NCBI RefSeq assembly: GCF_932526225.1
Contig: NC_064037.1
Location: 4,477,703-4,541,702 of the forward strand
Direction: 5' to 3'
DNA from: Nematostella vectensis
Taxonomy: Eukaryota; Cnidaria; Anthozoa; Actiniaria; Edwardsiidae
Length of the DNA: 64,000 nt
Position 1 is the stretch's first letter; each line of letters begins with the position of its first letter. Position numbers and translations under genes: made by a program. Below, piece by piece: positions 1 to 10,800 of this stretch. The notes beneath the pieces are model-generated. The model had not been told where the DNA came from. It saw only the letters and a program-made list of their open reading frames with translations, and searched no databases.

Positions 1-1546
1 ATGTGTACTGTTGCCTAACCATGTGTGAATACTGTTGCCTAACCATGTGTATTGTTGCCTAACCATGTGTGAATACTGTTGCCTAACCATGTGTGAATAC
101 TGTTGCCTAACCATGTGTGAATACTGTTGCCTAACCATGTGTGAATACTGTTGCCAAACCATGTGTGAATACTGTTGCCTAACCATATGTACTGTTGCCT
201 AACCATGTGTCAATACTGTTGCCTAACCATGTGTACTGTTGCCTAACCATGTGTGAATACTGTTGCCTAACCATGTGTGAATACTGTTGCCAAACCATGT
301 GTGAATACTGTTGACTAACCATGTGTACTGTTGCCTAACCATGTGTGAATACTGTTGCCTAACCATGTGTGAATACTGTTGCCTAACCATGTGTGAATAC
401 TGTTGCCTAACCATGTGTGAATACTGTTGCCTAACCATGTGTGAATACTGTTGCCTAACCATGTGTGAATACTGTTGCCTAACCATGTGTACTGTTGCCT
501 AACCATGTGTGAATACTGTTGCCTAACCATGTGTGAATACTGTTACCTTACCATGTGTGAATACTGTTGCCTAACCATGTGTACTGTTGCCTAACCATGT
601 GTGAATACTGTTGCCTAACCATGTGTACTGTTGCCTAACCATGTGTGAATACTGTTGCCTAACCATGTGTGAATACTGTTGCCTAACCATGTGTGAATAC
701 TGTTGCCTAACCATGTGTGAATACTGTTGCCTAGCCATGTGTGAATACTGTTGCCTAACCATGTGTACTGTTGCCTAACCATGTGTGAATACTGTTGCCT
801 AACCATGTGTGAATACTGTTGCCTAACCATGTGTGAATACTGTTGCCTAACCATGTGTGAATACTGTTGCCTAACCATGTGTGAATACTGTTGCCTAACC
901 ATGTGTGAATACTGTTGCCTAACCATGTGTGAATACTGTTGCCTAACCATGTGTGAATACTGTTGCCTAACCATGTGTGAATACTGTTGCCTAACCATGT
1001 GTGAATACTGTTGCCTAACCATATGTGAATACTGTTGCCTAACCATGTGTGAATACTGTTGCCTAGCCATGTGTGAATACTGTTGCCTAGCCATGTGTGA
1101 ATACTGTTGCCTAGCCATGTGTGAATACTGTTGCCTAACCATGTGTACTGTTGCCTTACCATGTGTGAATACTGTTGCCTAACCATGTGTGAACACTGTT
1201 GCCTAGCCATGTGTTAATACTGTTGCTAAACCATGTGTGAATACTGTTGCCTTACCATGTGTGAATACTGTTGCCTAACCATGTGTACTGTTGCCAAACC
1301 ATGTGTGAATACTGTTGCCTAACCATGTGTGAATACTGTTGCCTAACCATGTGTACTGTTGCCTAACCATGTGTGAATACTGTTGCCTAACCATGTGTGA
1401 ATACTGTTGCCTAACCATGTGTGAATACTGTTGCCTAACCATGTGTGAATACTGTTGCCTAACCATGTGTGAATACTGTTGCCTAACCATGTGTACTGTT
1501 GCCTAACCATGTGTACTGTTGCCTAACCATGTGTGAATACTGTTAG
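1..1546. repeat. 24-bp minisatellite with 20-bp variant units
   Basis: Tandem array of a 24-bp unit with core TACTGTTGCCTAACCATG. Many units are a 20-bp form lacking four bases. The array runs off the left edge. Because 24 is a multiple of three, it reads as MCEYCCLT repeats on the + strand and gives long ORFs on the - strand; these are repeat artefacts. It most likely lies in an intron of the fructosamine kinase gene, since the next exon begins right at its edge. In the last unit TACTGTTGCC has become TACTGTTAGG, which supplies the AG of the likely splice acceptor at 1545-1546. Confidence 0.95.
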
Positions 1547-2281
1547 GGAAGTGACCCTGAGCTGCAGACCTTGTGGGAGAAACTCAAAGCAAAGATTCCC
1601 GAGTACTTTGCTGGTTTGGACATCAAGCCAAGTCTGCTGCATGGGGACTTATGGGGTGGAAATGTGGGAGAGGTTGAATCTAACCCAGGTATTAATTAGT
1701 GATTAGTTAATCATTTACAATGCGGAACATGCTTCTTTAGTCACCTTGACCGTTTTTGGAAATAAGCCAAAGAATGTTGCGAGAACCACACTATCTATAT
1801 CCAGCATACCCTTGTCAAACACGCCTTTGTTTTTGTCTTAATTTAGTTTCAACAATGAATAAATATCTAAGAACAGAGTTTCATATTTAATTCTCCAAAT
1901 TCAAGCAAATACGCCATTAAAGCCTCTCCAAATCAGACGTGGGGAATGAATGCTTCCTCCTACTCATCATTTCTCCAGGATGACAAGATGGCGTCAGGAA
2001 GGGGGCTCTTCAAATTGGTTCAGTGTTCTTCAAAGCTTTGCAGAGTCCTGCTAGTTATGAAGACTGAACACCGTTGTTTACATGACCAGTGATTGTTTAT
2101 TTTCAGTGATATTTGACCCAGCCTCATTCTATGGCCATCACGAGTTTGAGCTCGGCATCGCTGGCATGTTTGGAGGATTCAGTCCTGAGTTCTACGATGC
2201 CTATCACAAGCTCATCCCCAAAGCCCCAGGCTTCGATGATCGCCATAACCTTTACCAGCTCTTCCATTATCTTAATCATTG
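1547..2281 (+). CDS. FN3K: Fructosamine-3-kinase-like protein, partial (two exons)
   Basis: Exons at 1547-1688 and 2107-2281, joined in phase 1 (CCA G / TG ATA). Fructosamine-3-kinases phosphorylate ketosamines on glycated proteins in the cytosol, which destabilises the sugar adduct. The first exon carries the catalytic-loop motif HGDLWGGN. The second carries the metal-binding [11 protein letters not shown], then [14 protein letters not shown] and [10 protein letters not shown], all hallmarks of the FN3K/FN3KRP family. N-terminal exons lie left of the window. Vertebrate proteins have about 20-25 more residues after LNHW; I could not find that last exon before 7848. The donor is G/GTAAGC after 2281. 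If this intron is retained, the frame reads W then TAA at once. Orthology to FN3K versus FN3KRP cannot be decided here. Confidence 0.88.
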
Positions 2282-2305
2282 GTAAGCATGAATGCATTCC
2301 TTATA

Positions 2306-3389
2306 CAGTAAAAACCCGCGTGTAAGAACCTAGTAATTTGTAGAAAATAAAGGCAGAAATTTTGGATTTTAATACCCCAAAATATAAGAACCTACTTAGC
2401 CAAAAAATTCAAAAGGTTCTTATATGATGGATTACTCTATGAAAAATGAAACAAATTATGGGGCTTTAAAATATAAATGTGCTTAAGGTAATTCCCTTGA
2501 AATAGTTCTACAATTCAGAATTTTTTAAAACTTGGCATAAACAATATTGAAGTTAAGGGCTTTCAAAAAATGTAATAAAAAAATAGGGGTACCGACCCCG
2601 TTTTCACAACAGAGGGGCGTAGAGTTGACGCGTTTTTACTGATCGCGCAAGGAAAAATCCCTTCAAAAAGAGTGCCTATAGTCTTTAGAAAATCAAGTTC
2701 TGCTTGTCGAGCTGCCATAATCCGATCTCCTAAACAATAACCCGTAGTAGCTAATGTTCAAAACAAATCACATTTTAAGAGATCGCACAAAAAGACATTT
2801 TTTTCTCCACTATTCATACGGTAAAAGCGCCATTTTGAAGTATTTTTACGGCTTTTAAGAGAAATAGCAAAACTTCTACAACCCAACTTTTTTTCTTCTT
2901 TAAGTATATCATTTTTCCGTATATATTTAACTATTTTAGGAAATAAAAAATGGCGGTAACCGACTTCGTTTTTCTGTCAAAGCGATTTTAAGTAAAAAAC
3001 GCGCGCCTTTTGCTGTGTTTTCTTGTACAACTGTGGCGCGCGCGCGCACTTAATACCGGAAAATTCGAACAAGCAGCGCGCGCCACTATGCACAGGGGTG
3101 CGCATCACTATGCGCAGGGGTGCGCATTACAATTCAAGGAAATTACCTTAACCAAAAGATAAGATTACAGATATAACATGCATACAGGATATCTCTATAT
3201 CAAAGTATCTATGCTTTCAGGCACACTTCCTTAATTATTAACCCTACTGCTGATTAAGCAACTTGGAAAAAAAATTAAGAACCTAAAAAGAACCTATTTT
3301 GCCGTAATTGTTAGTAACTATCCCAAAATATAAGAACCCGCCTTGCCAGACCTGTAAAAGTATAGGTTCTTACACGCGGGTTTTTACTG
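2306..3389. mobile_element. Tc1/mariner-like MITE with TA target duplication
   Basis: Terminal inverted repeats begin CAGTAAAAACCCGCGTGTAA and are matched in reverse at the right end (TTACACGCGGGTTTTTACTG). TA flanks both sides (2304-2305 and 3390-3391). The CAGT start and TA duplication fit Tc1/mariner-type non-autonomous elements. Imperfect homology continues inward, with TATAAGAACC motifs on both sides. No transposase ORF is present. The element starts only 24 nt past the donor of the FN3K-like exon. Confidence 0.85.
2487..3147. mobile_element. Nested TTAA-flanked (piggyBac-like) MITE
   Basis: It starts GGTAATTCCCTTGAA and ends TTCAAGGAAATTACC, with TTAA on both sides (2483-2486 and 3148-3151). 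It is inserted inside the TA-flanked MITE. The right half is rich in GCGCGC runs. There is no coding capacity. The TTAA duplication points to piggyBac-type mobilisation, but Kolobok-type elements also use TTAA. Confidence 0.75.
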
Positions 3390-3391
3390 TA

Positions 3392-4529
3392 TTGGAATGT
3401 TAACAGCAGTGCTATAGTGCTTACAAGGGCTATCGGAGCCGGTGCCCCACCACTCCAGTTTTTCCAAACAAACGAAGAAAACTGACTAGTAAAGTTGTGC
3501 GCTTTGCATCAAGTACTGGTTTATTTTTATACACAAACGGTAAACCATCTGCGCGGTCTACCTTACCATAATTGAAAGATTCTTACAGGAGTAAAACAAT
3601 GATTAATATTTGAATTGTAATTACATTTTTTTTGAAATACGGTTGCACTCGAGAGTTCCTGTATCATAACCGGCAACTATTAATTAATTCGCGTAATTGA
3701 AAAACGAATGAATGTTTGAAAACGTATTCCCATTAATGTGTCTTCAAACACCCACATGACCTTAAAAACCGTATATTTACCATTAAAACGTTATCCAAGA
3801 TGTAACGCGGCCCACGACACGCATATTCCGGGTACACATTTTTTTTAATGCGTGTACACAAACAAGCTACGGAGGATATTTACCTCTATGTTTGCTTACT
3901 TTTCTAGGAATCATTTTGGTAGCTGTTATCGTCCAGCGGCCCTAAACATTATGAGGAAGCTGACGGCCATTTGATGAGCGCTTAGAACCACTTTTTTTCG
4001 ACACTATGCTTGACAGCTTCCACTATGCCAGGCGTGTGAAATGCTGTATAGTGATCTAAGATGGCTATTATCAAAACCGATTGGACTAAGAACACGTGAT
4101 TTGAACAGGGATAAATAACGAGGTCTGAGACTTCTGTAATGTGTTGACGTGCAATAAAAATTTCTTTGTGCATGTTAGAATTTAATTTGTTGTTAGAACT
4201 TGTTCCGAGGAGCGTATAAATCTCCGAACTTTGCTCATGGATAGTGATGTATTAACTGTTCATCTTCTGCTTTCGCTAAGAAGTGCTCTTCCACCGATCC
4301 TTTATTAATAATTAAAAACCGATATGTATCGTTTTTCTTGTTATCAGGACGGTGAAGCTCTAGCACGCGCGCAATGCATCGTTTGTGTCGTCACATACGC
4401 GAGCGCCTTCTTCCAGAAATGTGCATAAATTTCAGTGCATAGCATGGTAGAACATAAAAAAGGACTCCAGGCTGGGTCTTAACGAGTTACCCAGGCTAAA
4501 ACCCCTCTCCGCTGCATGGCCAGCAAGAC
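3392..4529. other. Intergenic stretch, no gene seen
   Basis: AT-rich sequence without a convincing exon on either strand. The missing last FN3K exon would be expected somewhere here or just downstream, but I could not identify it. Confidence 0.5.
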
Positions 4530-4800
4530 TGTGCCTTTTCGCTTTGTGCAAGGGCTGTGGGATGAATTTGTCAGAGAGAGATTCTTTGCTGCTGCAGTCT
4601 CAGAGAGTAAGCACTTCTTCCAGAGCAATGTGTATTCCTATCGCCAAAGATTTATAGACCGAATGGAGATCTGCGCCTTTTCGCATCTTACAAGAACTGT
4701 GGGCGGAGTTTCAAAGAAAGGGATTCCTTCCCATCGCAGTCTCGGAGAGTAATCACTTCCTCAAAAACCTTGCAAGCGTTCGTAAAACATTTCTACCTCT
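4530..4800 (+). pseudogene. Broken, tandemly duplicated coding fragment of unknown family
   Basis: Two diverged copies of a roughly 47-residue segment lie 141 bp apart, one near 4530 and one near 4672. Translated in their own frames they share the pattern PFR-x2-Q-x-LW-x-EF-x-R-x2-F and then AVSES-x-HF. The copies differ in frame by one base, so no continuous protein spans both. Conservation at protein level between the copies suggests an originally coding exon or transposon ORF that duplicated and then decayed. I do not recognise the family. Confidence 0.4.
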
Positions 4801-4806
4801 CCTTGG

Positions 4807-5427
4807 ATGGTACACGATATATATGCTCCTGATGGTGCATGCATAAGCGCTATGTTCTACACGCTCTTTTACAGGTTTAATATTAACACCCAGGTCAGGA
4901 TGGCGAGAGTGTTCCATAGGGTGGGAATGCGAGCAAAGACAGGTTTCAGTCGCCTGATCAGCTTTGCAGTACGTCCTGCGTTTCTCATGACGCTGTTATG
5001 TGTCCGCGCATTTATTTATTCTTTATCGGTGCCCATGTGGATATCGCACATGCTCTTGAAGACTCCAATAGACATGATATCATTTCTCACTTTCAGTTCA
5101 CTAAGGTTAAGGGGGTTACTGCGCATGTTCATGGATATACCAATGGCAGGTTTTCTGATCGTCATACCCGATGTAGTTCTAACCTCATTTATTACAATGA
5201 GTCGGTTTATGACATTTTATGCTGTCAAAATAGACAGTGCTAATCAGTTCACATACAGGATGCTGTTTAAAAGTTTTTTAAAGAGTTCTTTAAAAAACTT
5301 TGCTTCGCTTTTAAGGCTCCCTAGGGAAGTTTTCCAATCAATCTTCCGTAAAAATTATTTAGAAACGCCCGCACGTGTACTAAGAGTATGGCTGCGTCAA
5401 AATGTATCCCTCCAAGAAATCTTGTGA
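4807..5427 (+). other. Unexplained 206-codon ORF
   Basis: ATG at 4807 and an open frame to TGA at 5425-5427. The predicted product is rich in Met, Phe, Leu and Arg, with two hydrophobic stretches near residues 53-85 and 115-140. I recognise no domain, and see no splice-site or regulatory support. It contains a perfect 15-nt inverted repeat at 5270-5301 (AAAGTTTTTTAAAGA, 2-nt loop). It may be a chance ORF in old transposon sequence and should not be treated as a gene without transcript evidence. Confidence 0.2.
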
Positions 5428-5793
5428 TTCGTTGCAATCAGAGGGGTCACTTCCAACACCGAACATCAAGGATTGTATACAAAGGAAATGCCCCCAAAAA
5501 GGGAACAGCCCGGCAAAAAGACAATTTACATAAAAGAAATACAAATTAGGGGATTTATTTTTTGATACAAAACATCACCGAGGATGGAAGAAGAGCTGTG
5601 ATGATTTTCCAGTCAGCTTATACCTGGGCTGTGGGTTTCCAAGATAAGGTAATACCTAAGCCCGTACCCAGGGCACACGCACGCACACGCACACAACGTC
5701 GGGTTCGCAATGTATAACTCTGGTATATCGTAAATCTATTAGCCAAACGTTTTTGTTGCCGGATCTGATAATAAAGGAGATATTGCAATCTCT
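5428..5793. other. Short gene-free stretch with a stray repeat unit
   Basis: No coding exon seen. A single diverged unit of the downstream 30-bp repeat lies at about 5621-5655, separated from the main array. It may be the ancestral copy. Confidence 0.5.
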
Positions 5794-7216
5794 ACCTGAG
5801 CTGTGGATTTCCAAGAAGGTAATACCTGGGCTGTGGATTTCCAAGAAGGTAATACCTGAGCTGTGGATTTCCAAGAAGGTAATACCTGGGCTGTGGATTT
5901 CCAAGAAGGAATACCTGGGCTGTGGATTTCCAAGAAGGTAATACCTGGGCTGTGGATTTCCAAGAAGGTAATACCTGAGCTGTGGATTTCCAAGAAGGTA
6001 ATACCTGAGCTGTGGATTTCCAGAGAGGTAATACCTGGGCTGTGGATTTCCAAGAAGGTAATACCTGAGCTGTGGATTTCCAAGAAGGTAATACCTGAGC
6101 TGTGGATTTCCAGAGAGGTAATACCTGGGCTGTGGATTTCCAAGAAGGTAATACCTGAGCTGTGGATTTCCAAGAAGGTAATACCTGAGCTGTGGATTTC
6201 CAAGAAGGTAATACCTGGGCTGTGGATTTCCAAGAAGGTAATACCTGAGCTGTGGATTTCCAAGAAGGTAATACCTTGGCTGTGGATTTTCAAGAAGGTA
6301 ATACCTGAGCTGTGGATTTCCAGAGAGGTAATACCTGGGCTGTGGATTTCCAAGAAGGAAATACCTGGGCTGTGGATTTCCAAGAAGGTAATACCTGAGC
6401 TATGGATTTCCAAGAAGGTAATACCTGGGCTGTGGATTTCCAAGAAGGTAATACCTGAGCTGTGGATTTCCAAGAAGGTAATACCTGAGCTGTGGATTTC
6501 CAGAGAGGTAATACCTGGGCTGTGGATTTCCAAGAAGGTAATACCTGAGCTGTGGATTTCCAAGAAGGTAATACCTGAGCTGTGGATTTCCAGAGAGGTA
6601 ATACCTGGGCTGTGGATTTCCAAGAAGGTAATACCTGAGCTGTGGATTTCCAAGAAGGTAATACCTGAGCTGTGGATTTCCAAGAAGGTAATACCTGGGC
6701 TGTGGATTTCCAAGAAGGTAATACCTGAGCTGTGGATTTCCAAGAAGGTAATACCTTGGCTGTGGATTTTCAAGAAGGTAATACCTGAGCTGTGGATTTC
6801 CAGAGAGGTAATACCTGGGCTGTGGATTTCCAAGAAGGAAATACCTGGGCTGTGGATTTCCAAGAAGGTAATACCTGAGCTATGGATTTCCAAGAAGGTA
6901 ATACCTGGGCTGTGGATTTCCAAGAAGGTAATACCTGAGCTGTGGATTTCCAAGAAGGTAATACCTGAGCTGTGGATTTCCAAGAAGGTAATACCTGAGC
7001 TGTGGATTTCCAGAGAGGTAATACCTGAGCTGTGGATTTCCAGAGAGGTAATACCTGGGCTGTGGATTTCCAAGAAGGTAATACCTGAGCTGTGGATTTC
7101 CAAGAAGGTAATACCTGAGCTGTGGATTTCCAGAGAGATAAAACCTGGGCTGTGGATTTCCAAGAAGGTAATACCTGGGCTGTGGATTTCCAAGAAGGTA
7201 ATAGCTGAGCTGTTCC
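5794..7216. repeat. 30-bp minisatellite with 480-bp higher-order repeat
   Basis: About 47 tandem units; core ACCTGAGCTGTGGATTTCC followed by AAGAAGGTAAT. Unit variants (GAG/GGG, AAGAAG/AGAGAG, TTGG, TATGG) recur in a fixed order. Bases 5941-6480 match 6421-6960, so 16 units form a 480-bp higher-order repeat. The unit is 10 codons long, giving ORFs of nearly 500 codons on both strands (repeats of VIPELWISKK on +); these are artefacts. One 29-bp unit near 5900 shifts the frame. The first tandem gene unit starts directly after this array. Confidence 0.95.
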
Positions 7217-7790
7217 CTGCTAGCAGAGGCCTCAGAACCCTACTGCACTTGATGGATATGTTATATTTTCATAGTTTGCAAAGAATGCCCCTTTCCAATA
7301 AACGCCTCCTATCTATTGAACGCCATCCCTCGTCAGGTCCAAATCTGAGCGAAGTAGGGGGCTTTTAGCGGCAAAATAGATGCAACAAGAAGCAACTTAT
7401 GCAGCGCTTACGAAAAAGACACAATTTTTCTTTCAAAAATGGTTCATTTTCATTTAAACATTTTACTTTTTCGTCGTTCTTTGGCGAGACGGGCGCAATC
7501 AATTCTGTGTATATTTTGGTTTAATTTGCCATCTAAAAGGTCACGTAATCTTTAGCGCAAGTCCCCTAATGAACATAGTTCCAGTTATAACAAGAAATTT
7601 GGGCTATCCCAGTTTGAGTTAGTCGAGTTTTGCTATTCGTTGATTGAAGATGCTGTGGTTCGTGGCCGAAAAAGTTATCGGAATGGGATTCGATTTGAAT
7701 TAAAACCTACCCAAATCGGCTGAAAATGGAACCGAACCCGTGTATTCGTTCTAATTATGAGGCGCGCGCGTTTCGTCACGACCTCAATAA

Positions 7791-7798
7791 TGACGTCA
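7791..7798. promoter_or_regulatory. CRE palindrome upstream of gene copy 1
   Basis: TGACGTCA, a consensus CREB/ATF site, 49 bp before the ATG at 7848. It is kept at the same spacing in all five units. Function is inferred from position only. Confidence 0.5.
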
Positions 7799-7847
7799 CA
7801 ATGGTAATCATACATTCCCGCAGTGCGCCAATGAGCGGTATTTAGCC

Positions 7848-10800
7848 ATGCTTTGGCTAATCGTGGGCGCTATTTTAGGCACTATCTTAGGGATTGTTGA
7901 ATATCTCTACCCAGAACTACAGCTACTATATTTGCCGAAACTCATTGCAGGAAAGACATGTAATTGTAAGTAGAAAACGGAGATTGAAAAAGCTTGGGAA
8001 GCGACTCTGTGGCTCCGCTAGTAGAACGCGTTCCATCTCAACAGCTTGCTTTATTATCTTTTAAGATACTCTGGTTTATTTGCCATGAGTGGAGTTAGAT
8101 TCAGATTTCTTTTGTTATTCCAGTGATTTTACAAATTGAAGGATCGTCATCTTCGGATCTACAATCAGGTAAATCCACTTATTTCAGTTTCAGGGCTTCT
8201 TGTCCGTCCGTCGGCCTTATCTTTATTTTCTATCATTTTTCTTCTTTCTGTCTGATTTTTCCAATTCTTTTTCTGCCTGTCTTCTTTCTTTCTCTTTCTT
8301 CCCTTTCTTTTTCTTTCATCGCGTCTCTTCTCCTATGACTTCTCTGTCTACCTGGTTATGTTTAGCTAAGTACCCGACCCTCATTCTCCTCTTTCCCAGT
8401 GTTCCTGGAGGCAGGGCGCGGGAGTTTCGGATACTCGACGATCACACATATCCCAGATGTCTTTGGCACCAGTTTTAATTTGCCAGGTGAGTTTTTTTTT
8501 GTAAAACGAAAAGTATTATATAATGTGGTATGATAATACCACGGTTAATTTGCCAAAAATAAATAAATAAATAAATAAATAAACATAGCCAAGTCTGTTA
8601 CTTTACTAATGATATTTGATTGAAAGTTTCTCAGATACTTGATTGAATAAGACAATGGAAATGGATTCTTTGAGTCACTCGTTATGTGCAGAAGCTTAAA
8701 ATGGCGGCGTGACTGGCTTTCTTTTATTTAACGCACAAGATTGTACGAAAAACTGTCGCTTACTTTTCAAGTAGAGTGTAATCCCAGAGCTTAGTAGGTT
8801 TAAAAGATGTATCACTTTATGTTTTCATTTCCGAGTAGTGAACATTGTGGCGGATGGCACAGCCCTCGCAGTCGTCCCCAATGAGGCACACCCACCCCCA
8901 TGGGAGCAGCACATCCCGTTCATCTGGACCTATCTGGCGACGACCGTGCTACTCGTCATTATCGTCCTGCTGGTCGACGCCTTGACAAAGAGCAATGCTG
9001 AAATGCGAGTGTTAAAACGTAGACCAACGAGCAGACGGCACAAAAGGGTGAGTACATAGTGAGGTAGCGTGCGTAGCAAGCCAAAAGGGTTGGAAAAGAA
9101 GAGAGGCAGAGACGAGGCGCGCGAAGTCTACCCGTTATCTAAGTGAGGGCTTGCAGATGCTAATGATGTTAACCGCGTTCTGGTTGGCCTTGCGCGCGTT
9201 AGCCGCAATCTTGCGTTAGCCAAGAGGCGTACGGGGTCGGTTGCAAGGGTTCCCTTTCTCTGCATTAGCTCCATCCTTTCTTTCCTGGCGCGCGGGATCT
9301 ATTCCTCATTTTTTCTTAAACCCTTTAAAAGTGAGGCAGTGCTGTGTTCTGGCATTTAGAAATGGGATTGGATCCTAAATATCCATCCATTTTTGACGTG
9401 AAACTAGTGCAAAAAAAGAAAAACATATAACGTCACTGACACTTGTATCATCAGCTCAAAAAAAAAAAAATCGCGGTGACTTTAAAAAAAAGTCAAACAG
9501 TAAATCTAGCTTCTAGACTCGTCCAAAAAGTACAAAAAGTACACACGGCCACCCTCAAGTCTACACCAGCCGTCCTGAAATGTTTAATGTTGTTTGTAAT
9601 AGGAAATGAAGTTACAGGTCGACCAATATCCTAAGCTTGCTCCCCATACATCCCCGAGCACAGGAAACCAGGTCTGAAAACCTGGGACTAGGCTGAGCAA
9701 AGTCCTTGAGATTTCGAAATTATTGAGATGCCATCTGGACTTTTCATCTCCATAGTGGTCTCCAGAAGCGACCCATAATAAATAACGATACCATTCACTT
9801 ATTTTCACAGAAGGACAAGAAATCTCGACGTCTTCAAAGGCACAAGAAGCCTAAGAGTGTGCAGCTTCCTCTCTATAGGCTACCAAAGTCCAAGTCTCTC
9901 CCTGAGATGCGTACCCCTGCATTCACTGCCTTGCCTCGTTCAAGCTCCTTCAGTAACATGGACTTAAAGGGAGCCAAGCACTCCACACTTGAAGACGCGG
10001 TTTGCAGGATCCGAGCCCTTGCACAGTCAACTGTTATAACGACTGCAGGTCAATCACTTCTTGATGCTGTCAAAATCGATTGCATTTCGATTGCTAGGTC
10101 GAACTCCTTGCCAAGTATTATTGGGAACCCTCCTTCGGAGAGCGCTATAAAACCACGCTTGGTAAAAAGCCTGCCTGTTGCAGCAGCCGGCGCAAAATCT
10201 ACTGAGATTGGACCGACTGTACATCCGCTCCGTAGTTATAACCTAATCGGGAGACTTCTCACCCGCATCAAATTCAAAAACACAGGAACTAGATACACGG
10301 CGCAGGATAACAAGAACGAGGAGTCAAGGGAGAGGCTCAAAACCGTCCCAATGAAGATCGCAAAGTTTAAAACATCATCTATTTCTGATTTAACGGCTGG
10401 AAGCAAGAAGGCCACAGGGCGAGATAAAGCTTCTACTCAAAGATCCATTTCCGAGCCTTCCTTGTCAGTAGGAAGATCTAGCAAGGGTCAAGACCATCTA
10501 AAGAAGCCTTCCTTAATTGCCCGTGTTCTCAGTGTGCTCAAAAGGTTCAAATCAAGGAGACCCTCAAGATCTACCTCAGCTGATGTTGTTAGGCAAAAGT
10601 TCCATCAGGCTGGCCAGACCAAGCGTTGCTTGTCCGCTCCGGTTCTTTCCGAGTCGGATCCCCGCTTAATGCTGCTCTACGATGTGAACAGAGCAGACCA
10701 TAGCCTGCTGCCATTCCTTGACCAAGAAGCAAATGGTACACTTGCTTTCTTCGAGAAGTCTTCAACACATCTGAAGACGGATGATCATGAGTTCAACATC

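Noticed and set aside
223-1490. Cys- and Tyr-rich repetitive ORFs
   Set aside because: They are the 24-bp minisatellite read in frame. No start context, signal or unique sequence supports a protein.
1-1546. CRISPR-like spacing of repeats
   Set aside because: Units are directly adjacent with no unique spacers, in a eukaryotic genome. Minisatellites explain all the arrays here.
5739-7368. ORFs of 484 and 501 codons on opposite strands
   Set aside because: They are translations of the 30-bp minisatellite (10 codons per unit); the + ORF simply reads on into the first tandem unit.
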